36,420 nt of DNA, from the NCBI GenBank assembly GCA_003427395.1, contig BFEA01000705.1:585941-622360 (forward strand), read 5' to 3'. Below are positions 29,359 through 36,420 of the stretch, in pieces. Each line of letters begins with the position of its first letter. The stretch's first letter is position 1. A program made the position numbers and the translations under genes. This stretch comes from Chara braunii. Its lineage: Eukaryota; Streptophyta; Charophyceae; Charales; Characeae. The notes under the pieces were generated by a model. The model worked only from the letters and a program-made list of their open reading frames with translations, was not told the origin of the DNA and did not search any database.

Positions 29359-30168
29359 TGAAATGAACCGAGTACCCGTAAAGTTCAACTTGCATACGAC
29401 AGCGAACATCCACATGAGAGTTCACACATGAGAAGCCAAAACGAGATACAATCCACACTCGAGATGTCGTCACCAATATTATTGCCAATATACAAGAATA
29501 TTTGTCACCAGCGGCTCTGCCGCACACACACACACACAGCGAGTCTCAACCAGATAGTGGCTATGGCTTCCCCCCTTCTCTCTCTCATTCCTCATCTCTC
29601 TCTCTCTCACCAACCCTGGATCGTCACCCTGGATGCGCCCACTCAGGTATCTTACACCTTGGCGGCTATGGCCGCCGTCCTCCTGCTCTACGTCTACCCT
29701 TGCTGTGGACCAACTCTCAGGCGCCCCCTTCTTCCTCAGGCACACAGTGCCCAAGTTGCCGTAACGCACAAGCAGCAGCAGCGCTTCCGCATCTCGCAAC
29801 TGAACAAGTGACGAGTCGCTGCACTGTAGCAGCTAAATATAGGACTTGTCTTCGCTTGGCTTGGCTTGGCTTGGCCTGCTTCAGACCGGTACCGGTCAGC
29901 CGCGGCCTGTCTGCTGCAAACATTTTGTCGGCCCGGTACCTTCCGGACTTTCCTGGCACATGCCGCAAAATTGGACATGGGGACTGTCTGACTAGACTGG
30001 ACACTTCTGAACTTTTCTTGTCGGGTACGGCACTTTGGTACCGACCGCTACAAACCTACGACACTTCGATCCTGGAGTCCTACGGCCTACCCTACAGACG
30101 GCCCTGGGACTTGTGACTTGTCAGGACCTTGGGACCGGGACTGGGTGTCTGCAGCATGAATCCTTTCA
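29359..30168 (-). mobile_element. Solo LTR (810 bp) in LINE-A
   Basis: The ends are TGAAATG and CCTTTCA in plus orientation, so the element-strand start TGAAAGG resembles the TGAAAC of gypsy-1 and gypsy-2. TTTC at 29355-29358 and 30169-30172 may be the TSD. It includes TGGCTATGGCTTCC and GGCGGCTATGGCCGCC boxes, a CA run (29521-29538), and a TATATTT box on the minus strand near 29835. It splits LINE-A between two ORF2 segments. No internal region is attached, so it probably arose by LTR-LTR recombination. Confidence 0.65.
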
Positions 30169-31572
30169 TTTCTTCTTTTTGCCATCTTTTTTGTACAATG
30201 GAGGAAATCGTAATGGGTGTGGAGAACAACTTACAGCCTAGTTGAGGGGTATAATCTGTTATTTTGTACCTTCTTGCCACTGTGGTGGTGTCGCTGGGAA
30301 TGCTCCAGGACCATTCGGTGGGGTCTACTTCTAGCTGCTGGATATCTGATTCAGGCTTGTATACTCTGTTCTTTGAACGTCTTCCTGATTCTTCTCAAGT
30401 TACTTACTTTAAAGGACCCCTCGGCTCTACTTTCTTTGCTAAGGTAGCTCGCTGTTTTCCTGGTTCTTCCAAGGGGAGAATGCTGCACCATATCCATTCA
30501 TTGTTCCGGATTTCATTGCTTATTATGCTTAGGACTTCCTGTTTGTTCTTTCTGTGATGCCCAATCCCCCGGGAGCCACTTTTGTTCTGACCTTAGTAGA
30601 CAGCACCATTCTACTGGGATGCTTTCGATGATAAGTGATAAGTTGGCTTGTAGGTTGTGACTTCCTTTTAGGACCGCTATTAAGGCTCTGACTTCCAGCT
30701 ATTGGTAGTTTCATTCCATCGGTGTTGAATTTGCATATTCCTTTGACAGTGGGTGTCCCGGTTAGCTACTTGTGTCAAGCCAATGTCCCCATTTGGGGTC
30801 CGCTTTGGTAAGAGAAAGGCTTTCGCCCTTCTCATCCTTGCTCCGTCCACTTTCGTAGGAGAAGGCTTTCACCCTTCTCATCCTTGATCCAGGGACTGCG
30901 TTGCCTGAGAACCTCGTCCCTCCTTGTGGGTCCAAGTGTATTTTCCGGGATGATTTTTTTCCAGATGTATAGGAGTTTGTTCCCAAAAGGATTTAGAGGG
31001 CTCATTGTCCAATTGTTCCTCCAGGTTTAGCTGGAGGAGAATCAAAAGGGGCCATTGTCAGTTAAAGATCCAGAAGAGGCCCGACACGTTGGGTGGGGAT
31101 TTATACGGGGCCAGTTCCTTGATGTGGTTTGGTGCTACGGGTACCCACTGCAGATTGCTCTGCAGAGTTAGTCTCAATATCCACTTGGTTTGCAGGGCCT
31201 GTACTTGACGTGCAGGATCTAGGAGACCCAGTCCTTATCTCTTGAGCAGAGTGACTCGCTCCCATGCTACTTTGTGGATGAAGTGTCGTTTGTCGGGATT
31301 GTAGGTCTATGGATATGCACATGCCCTTTTCTGATTTGTTGTTGGAAACCAGCCAATAGAAACCAAATCGAGGTAGCATAGCACATCATGGCTAATATTC
31401 CGTTGTTCAATGCTAAGACCCTGCCTAGGAGGGCTGTGTGAGATCGTTGCCAGCTGTGCATTTTATTGATCATGGAGGATAGCAGTGATGCCACTGATGA
31501 AGGGTGGCAACCTTTTATGCTACGCTGGATACCTAGGAAGTGGATTGGATACGCGGGGTCTGCCCATTGCAT
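30169..31572 (-). pseudogene. LINE-A ORF2, post-RT region
   Basis: The frame 31572-31267 contains YPIHFLGI and SYMINKMHSW-like sequence (SSMINKMHSWQRSHTALLG) then RVLALNNGILAMMCYATSIW, the standard segment after RT in plant LINEs. Further left VAWERVTLLKR and GLGLLDPARQVQALQTKWIL follow with frameshifts. Beyond about 30950 similarity fades and I cannot assign domains. Confidence 0.8.
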
Positions 31573-31617
31573 GCCTTCAGGGGTGATTTCTGTGGGAAGG
31601 GGGGAAGCTGAGATTGA

Positions 31618-32309
31618 CTATCCGATTGTTTTTTCCCAATTGACTTGCATTTCGGATGCTAACTGAAAGGCCTGCATTGCTCTTGTCAGTGCCTGGAAAG
31701 ACGAGTTAGAAGCTCTGATGGGAACGGCCAGGTCGTCCACGAATAGGGTGGTCGGGAGATGGAGGATATGGTCTCTCTCGTCCTTGATGTTTTCCAATTT
31801 TTCAATTGAGGCGCCCTTCCTTAGAAAGGCTGCGATAGCTTCCATGGCAAATAGGAAGACTGAGGGGTTGGACAGAAATCCGTTTACTTGGACTATTCCT
31901 TGAGCATCATCGTATAGGACCCTCACCCACTTGCGGAAGTTCGGACCTACTCCCATTTTTCCCATGCGGTTTTGTAGGCAGTCCCAGTTGATTGTCCTTC
32001 GCGACATCCGTTAAAATTGGAACGATACAGACAAGATTAGCATGACCCCTGCACAAGGATGACACACATAACTCGAGAAAATGTCCAAATTTGAAAAAGG
32101 AAGTCCCAGTTGACCTGGTCGTAGGCTTTTTTGAAGTCAAAGAACAAGATGGCTGCCATAATTTTCTTTTGGCTAATTATTCTGATGGATTCACTAAGAG
32201 TCGTAACGTTGTCTAGAATGAGCCTACCTGGGATGAACCCTGTCTGATCTAGGTGGAAGCAATTTCCAGTGAGGGGGTTCAATCCTAATATTCTACTATT
32301 TGTGCAATA
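31618..32309 (-). pseudogene. LINE-A reverse transcriptase core
   Basis: From the right: LDQTGFIPGRLILDNV and FFDFKKAYDQVNWDFLF (RT blocks with the first catalytic Asp), then, after the U6 insertion, MGVGPNFRKWVRVLYDDAQG, NGFLSNPSVFLFAMEAIAAF and LFVDDLAVPI, where FVDD is the catalytic box (usually FADD). The target-site duplication repeats the codons around NWD on both sides of the insert. The RT copies element RNA at the nicked target. The rightmost boundary is where gypsy-2 begins. Confidence 0.92.
31992..32101 (+). pseudogene. U6 snRNA retropseudogene
   Basis: A nearly full-length U6 starts GTCCTTCGCGACATCCG at 31994, continues TTGGAACGATACAGACAAGA, TTAGCATGACCCCTGC and CAAGGATGACACACATAA, and ends near 32092 (CCAAATTT). 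A short A-rich tail GAAAAAGGA follows. A perfect 12-bp TSD AGTCCCAGTTGA flanks it at 31980-31991 and 32102-32113. The ACAGAGA box is changed to ACAGACA, and upstream sequence is LINE-A ORF2, not a promoter, so it is a retroposed dead copy. Confidence 0.95.
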
Positions 32310-33306
32310 TGAAACACTTTTCACCTTTTGGCAGTCACGGATGCAGGCCCTAGAGTTCGATTCACTTTGTCCATGTACAGTATCAAGTCGACCCCTGAGT
32401 GTTTGAACCCGTGATCTGTGTTTTGGTAGTTGTTTGTCGTCTGTCGTAGGTCCGTGTAGCGGTAGGGGTTTGATCTGTAGGTCTGTCGATTAGGAGTCAC
32501 AGCTCTGTAGAGGTCGAGGCTGTAGATGTTCTGAAAGGTCAAGGTCGTTGCTGCTACAGTCCTCAAAGGTCAAGGTCGTAGCTGCTACAGTACCCGAAAG
32601 GCCAAGTCCACAGCCTTCCGGAAGGTCCGGAAGTGGCTTTTCAAAGTGTCCCACGTTTAGTCAGAGGCAAGTGGTGGGCCTTTAGTCAGAGGCAAGTGGG
32701 CAAGTGGTGAGCCAACTGCGTTACGTCGGCAGTGCGACTGCATCGAGTTGGCCGTGCAAACCCATGCAGTCAGCGACACCGGTCCCAGTCAGTCAGAGTC
32801 CAGTCAAGCAAGTCCGTGTGGGACTGTGTGCAACAAGGGCCTGGGAAAGTGGCAGACCAACGAGTTACAGAAGTATAAATCAAGAGGCAGCGCCCAGCCA
32901 TTCATTCATTCGCTGCGTAAGCCATGCGGAAGCGCTGCTACAGCGTCTTGTGCGAAGGTGGTCTGCAGGTTGCCCGAAGACGAAGTGGGCTGAAGGGAGA
33001 TCGTAGCCATAGTTAGTAGTGGAAGAAAGCGGCCATAGCCGCTGTAGGAGGAAGTTAGACATAACGTACGTGTGTGGTGGTATTCAGGGTGATCCAGAGT
33101 GAGTGTGTGTGAACAGTGGGGTTGGACACAGTGACGAAGGTTGGGATGTTCAGGAGCTGATGCGCCATAGCCTGTTGAAGAGAACTTGCATCTGAACTGT
33201 GTTCTTGATTTCCATATCTCTAAGCTCTGAGTGGGCGCCCTGCGCCAGTGTGAGTCTCCATCTGTTTGCATGTGTGCGAAGTGGAAAGAAAGCGAGTCTG
33301 ATTGCA
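32310..33306 (+). repeat. Gypsy-2 5' LTR
   Basis: It runs from TGAAACAC to GATTGCA. Like gypsy-1, it has TTCGATTC-type sequence early, a TATA-like box at 32874, then CCATTCATTCATTCGC and GCCATGCGGAAGCGCTGC, matching the gypsy-1 LTR read on its own strand. CCATAGC boxes occur at about 33005-33040 and 33165. Confidence 0.85.
32874..32881 (+). promoter_or_regulatory. TATA box of gypsy-2 LTR
   Basis: TATAAATC occurs 20-30 bp before the stretch shared with the gypsy-1 LTR downstream of its own TATA box. Confidence 0.6.
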
Positions 33307-33307
33307 T

Positions 33308-33319
33308 TGGTATCAGAGC
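33308..33319 (+). other. Gypsy-2 primer-binding site (tRNA-iMet)
   Basis: TGGTATCAGAGC, one base after the LTR end, is an exact match to the complement of the plant initiator tRNA-Met 3' end. Confidence 0.95.
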
Positions 33320-33466
33320 TGGTTCCCGTTACCCCACGCGCCATCGTCGTTGCCAGTGGGAAGGAGATGCGCGCGCCAGTTAGGCGCCATAGCCAAGTTG
33401 CACCATCGAAGAAGATCCGCCATAGCTGCGCTGCGGAGGGAGGTGCTGAGTACCTGCACAGAAGAC

Positions 33467-33474
<8 letters not shown>

Positions 33475-33527
<53 letters not shown>
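33475..33527. repeat. AG microsatellite in gypsy-2 leader
   Basis: About 26 AG units. The gypsy-1 leader has a matching CT-rich tract at 27055-27100. Confidence 0.97.
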
Positions 33528-33529
<2 letters not shown>

Positions 33530-33804
33530 CGATACAAGATTGCTGTGCGGTCCAAAGAAGAAAGCGGCCATAGCCGCGGAGCTCGGACACAGGGTATCAC
33601 GAAGGAGAGAGAAAGGTGAAGCGAAGGAGAAGGGAGGAGAGACAAAGGAGAGAGAAACCATAGACAAGGAAGAAGGAAGGAGGGACAACGAGAGTAGAGG
33701 AAGCCATAGCCGGGGTGAAGCGAGAAAAAGGAGAAAGAAAGAAGGAAGAAGGAGGATAAGGAGGTTGGCAAGGAAGAAAAGGGGGCGGCAGCCATAGCTA
33801 AGTT

Positions 33805-33980
33805 GAGGGTGACCAACGCGTTGACCAAGGGGTTAACCGAAGTTGACTTGGGAGTTGACTCAGGCGTTGACCAAGGTGTTGACCGAGGTTGACTAGAGTG
33901 TTGACTGGGGTTTTGACCGGCGTTGACCAACCGTTGACCAAGGCGTTGACCAGAGCTGTTGACCACAAATTTGACCAAGC
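33805..33980 (+). repeat. TTGACC minisatellite (W-box-like) in gypsy-2 leader
   Basis: GTTGACC, GTTGACT and close variants occur about 14 times, often as GGCGTTGACCAAGG. It ends just before the gag start, in the same order and element orientation as in gypsy-1. Confidence 0.8.
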
Positions 33981-34027
33981 TGGAGTTGGTATATTCTCGC
34001 CAAGCCTTCAGCCTATCCCCTCACCCT

Positions 34028-35427
34028 ATGGATGTGCACTCACCCCATGCGAGGGAGTTGGATGTGATCAAGGAGCAACGAGCGCAGATCCAGGCACAAG
34101 CTGACATACACGAGAAATTAGATATTATGTCCAGGAACATTGAGCTCTTAGCCAAGGCCTGGGAGGAGCGGTATCAGTTTTCGAGAGCCCAAGATATGAC
34201 CTTACACTCCATACGCTTAGGCTTCCGAGATTTCGCACGTGAGATGATGCGGCACGTAGGTGCTGAGGTGCAGGCACGATTGGAGGGCACGGAGAAGTTT
34301 TGTACAGGCCCCATTGAGAGCGCAAAGCTGGCTGTGCCAAAGGAGGAAGAGCTACGCCCCCGTAGAGAGCCCCTTAAGATGAAGTTTCCTGAGTCCTACG
34401 GCGGGAAAAAATAGGAAAATTTCGATAAGTGGGAGGCCAATGTAAATACATACGTTTATTTACAGCACATAGTGCCAGAGGAACAGGTCCTCATCGCCTT
34501 CCAGGCCCTCAAGGATGAGGCCGCCAGCTTTGCTAGATTGCTCGCTCGCGCTGCACAGTGCGAGAATAACATGGTCGCTTATTCTAAGCTCACCCCTCTC
34601 CCTGAGTTCTTTCGGCTCCTTAAGGAGCGATTTACAGATGTCACGCGAGGCATTAGGGCCTCTGACAAACTGCAGACTATCCACTCACGGCAGTGGAGGA
34701 GTGCCAGAGCACTCAAAGGCGTAATGGACGAGCTTGTAGCCGTCCTAGATCACGGGGTCACTGAGCCACAGTTGGTCAATCTCTTCTTTCGTGCCATGCC
34801 AGAGCCCCTACGTGTGCACTTCTTTGAGAAGAGCCGACAACCCACCATGACATACGATGCGTTAAGTAGAGAGGTGGTGCTGTTTGAGGCGCAGTTCATG
34901 CCAGTATCCACTTTCTGGCACAAGGACCTGGACAAGGGTAAAAAGTGGAAAGGGCGTATTATGTATGGCCAGGTTAGGGCCAAGGATCATTTGATCCTTA
35001 TGCTAGACGAGGGCGGTACGGACGAGGTCCCATACAGCTAGATTGAGTGGGGCCTAGAGGAGGAGGACAGTAGTGGGGGTCAGAGGAGGACCTACGCTGT
35101 TGTCGCGGCTGGCGGGAGGCCGCAAGGTAGAGGAGGAGGCCAGGGCCAAGGGGGCCGGGCCGGGCCTCAGGTGGCCTAGGACAGGGCGCTCAGGGGGTTG
35201 GTGGTAGAGGAAACTGCCAAGAGGGAGGTAGGGGTCAAGGTCCCCCGCCAAATCGCTCACGATCTTACCGGTCACCTCCAAGGAGAGGTGGATGGCACCC
35301 TGGCTTGCCACAGGGAAGGCCATGGGAAGACCTGGGCTTGGACCAGACTGTGTGGCAGCGTCGTGTGGACCAGAATCAGTGCATTTACTGCGGTGATCCT
35401 GGCCACATAATTAAATATTGTCCAAAG
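34028..35427 (+). pseudogene. Gypsy-2 gag
   Basis: The likely start is ATG at 34028 (MDVHSPHARELDVIKEQ); an in-frame ATG at 33959 is possible but lies in the minisatellite. The frame has a helical N-terminal half (RLGFRDFAREMMRHVG, LKMKFPESYGGKK), one TAG stop at 34412, then EEQVLIAFQALKDEAASF, LPEFFRLLKERFTDVTRGI and VHFFEKSRQPTMTYDALSRE, typical of a retrotransposon capsid. A second TAG at 35039 replaces the aspartate of the gypsy-1 PYADIEW. A Gly/Arg-rich tract and, in another frame, the zinc knuckle CIYCGDPGHIIKYC (35380-35421) follow. Two stops and a shift make it non-functional as it stands. Confidence 0.9.
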
Positions 35428-35640
35428 TACAGAGAAGCCCGGTATGCTGCACAAGCAGCAAAAGGCAACCGCCGGTAGGGGTGGCAACTGCCCCAACCCC
35501 TAGGTCATGTGGAGAAGAGTGCGCGCACCATAGAAGAACTCCCAAACCACATGAGCCTACGGCAGAGGTTGCTGGCCAGTACCTAGACAGCTGTCCAGAG
35601 ACTGCTTGTGTAAGCGTCTCCCTAGGTACTTCCCAGGGAT
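35428..35640 (+). pseudogene. Gypsy-2 Gag-protease linker, cut short
   Basis: This aligns with gypsy-1 5800-5600 (minus strand), for example CTGTCCAGAGACTG at 35590. Homology stops at about 35636, before the protease active site. Confidence 0.7.
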
Positions 35641-36104
35641 GTCACGCGGGGACCCCCGGGGGCGAAGCCGGGGTGGTGGTTGCCCCCCCGNAGCCCCGGG
35701 TCCGGGGTCCCCGACCACCGCCACCAGCCCCGACACCCCCGCCACCACCCGACCCCGGTGACCCCGCCACCAACCCCGCTACACCGCCCCGGAACCCCGC
35801 AGCACCGGCCCAGAACCTCGCCACACCGGCCCGGAACCCCGCAGCGAACCCCGTCCAGGCAACCCCGACCCCCGCCACCCAGGCGGGCCACCGCCGGCGC
35901 TGTCCCCGCACTACACCACCGCTCCCCACCCCGCGACCCCGCACCCCCCATCGGCGCCCTACCCCCGCCACCGGCGCCCTACCCCCGCCACCGGCGCCGC
36001 TACCCCGCAACCCCGGCCTGAACCCGACCCCGCGCTCTGACCCCCGCCACTAGCCGACCAACCCCACGGCCCCGCACCACCGCACCCGCGGACCCCGCAA
36101 CAGT
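35641..36104. repeat. C-rich low-complexity sequence with minisatellite and one N
   Basis: The plus strand is very rich in CCCCG, CCACC and CCCGCA, with few A or T. A 25-bp unit CCGGCGCCCTACCCCCGCCA recurs from about 35952 to 36000. An undetermined base is at 35692. The translated Pro/Thr-rich frame (35418-36053) is a product of the base composition. The G-rich minus strand could form quadruplexes. Origin unknown. Confidence 0.6.
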
Positions 36105-36420
36105 AATGAGAAGACATTGTCGTATGGCCATACGGGGATGGGGTGGTAAATGGGGGAGGCCGCCGCAAGGGGTGCACTAGCGGAAGGAAGTACTTTGTAG
36201 ATTTTTTTTTTTTTTTTTGCGGTAAATCATGTAAATGGTCTGTTTTTTTTTTGTTTTTTTTTTTCCATGTAATGAGAGCATTGAGAGGAAATGCTCATGT
36301 CGCCCTGTGGGGACAGGTTGGTGAATGGGGGTGGGCGCCGCAGGTCCGTAAGGGCCGCAAGGGGTGCGAAAGCGGGAGGAACTACTTTGTACTAAGATTG
36401 TAGTGTTTTTTTTTTTTTTT
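36105..36420. repeat. Two T-tailed repeats of about 150 bp
   Basis: Copy 1 (about 36105-36270) and copy 2 (about 36271-36420) both begin AATGAGA, share AATGGGGG, CCGCAAGGGGTGC and TACTTTGTA, and end in long T-tracts. Copy 1 has the palindrome CGTATGGCCATACG; copy 2 has GAGCATT/AATGCTC. The window ends inside the second tract. I do not recognise the family; it could be a SINE-like or minisatellite unit. Confidence 0.6.

Larger units (their letters stand above)
28184..32309 (-). mobile_element. LINE-A: minus-strand non-LTR retrotransposon with nested insertions
   Basis: ORF2 remains run right to left from RT block 2 at 32270 to the zf-RVT region near 28450, and continue in frame beyond the MITE to about 1186. 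The upstream part (endonuclease, RT start) lies to the right of gypsy-2, outside the window. Nested in this part are a U6 retropseudogene, a solo LTR and an A-tail-only insertion. Many stops show it is dead. Confidence 0.85.
32310..36420 (+). mobile_element. Gypsy-2: Ty3/gypsy element, right end outside the window
   Basis: It starts TGAAACACTTTTCACC after CAATA, in LINE-A RT. Order: LTR, PBS, AG microsatellite, purine-rich leader, TTGACC minisatellite, gag with zinc knuckle, then a linker matching gypsy-1 up to about 35640. Sequence from there on is foreign, so the element is itself interrupted. Its pol and 3' LTR are not in view. Confidence 0.85.

Noticed and set aside
35418-36053. Pro/Thr-rich open frame of 211 codons
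   Set aside because: It is frame-read of the C-rich block, includes an undetermined base, and begins in the gypsy-2 linker.

Overview
The window is plant-like nuclear DNA made almost entirely of nested mobile elements; I see no host gene. Evidence for a land plant: a retroposed plant-type U6 snRNA, Ty3/gypsy chromovirus-like elements primed by initiator tRNA-Met, plant LINE ORF2 remains, a hAT-like MITE and long AG microsatellites. A fern or other repeat-rich early-diverging land plant is only a guess.

The nesting can be read from target-site duplications (TSDs). The oldest layer is a minus-strand LINE (LINE-A). Its ORF2 runs from about 32309 leftwards to 28176 and resumes in frame at 1329, ending near 1186. 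LINE-A received a 310-bp MITE (1330-28175; 8-bp TSD GTCTCAAC), a solo LTR (29359-30168), a U6 retropseudogene (about 31992-32101; 12-bp TSD), a tiny A-tail-only insertion (28546-28585) and a plus-strand Ty3/gypsy copy, gypsy-2 (from 32310 past the window end). The MITE was hit by gypsy-1, on the minus strand (1558-28088; perfect 5-bp TSD GCACA; LTRs 1558-2605 and 27184-28088). Gypsy-1 was in turn hit by a short LINE 3' fragment in its pol (3721-4035), LINE-2 just after the Gag zinc knuckle (5813-8991; 12-bp TSD AGGACAAAACTT), and a 15.3-kb element inside gag (9514-24855).

The 15.3-kb insertion is the most unusual object. It starts TGTCGG, ends CTCGACA, and consists of two diverged head-to-tail units (9514-16715 and 16716-24855). 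I find no plausible protein, primer-binding site or polypurine tract. It is packed with repeated RNA-like hairpins whose stems differ from copy to copy while pairing is largely retained. One family has about 24 copies (11 in the left unit, 13 in the right) of a bulged hairpin closed by a near-invariant loop TAAG(A/T)T. A second family is a 122-bp repeat, three copies per unit. A third lies in 180-bp repeats. The right unit also holds three diverged U6-like sequences. Each unit has a conserved TATATAAATAA box. Together this suggests a large non-autonomous retroelement, LARD-like but atypical, maintained for RNA structure.

Gypsy-1 has Gag, protease, RT and RNase H remains and an integrase C-terminus with GPY/F and chromodomain-like parts, but its integrase catalytic core is deleted. 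Gypsy-2 shows LTR, PBS, a TTGACC-rich leader and gag with in-frame stops. It is broken at about 35640 by a C-rich, low-complexity sequence containing an undetermined base, followed by two T-tailed repeats at the window edge.
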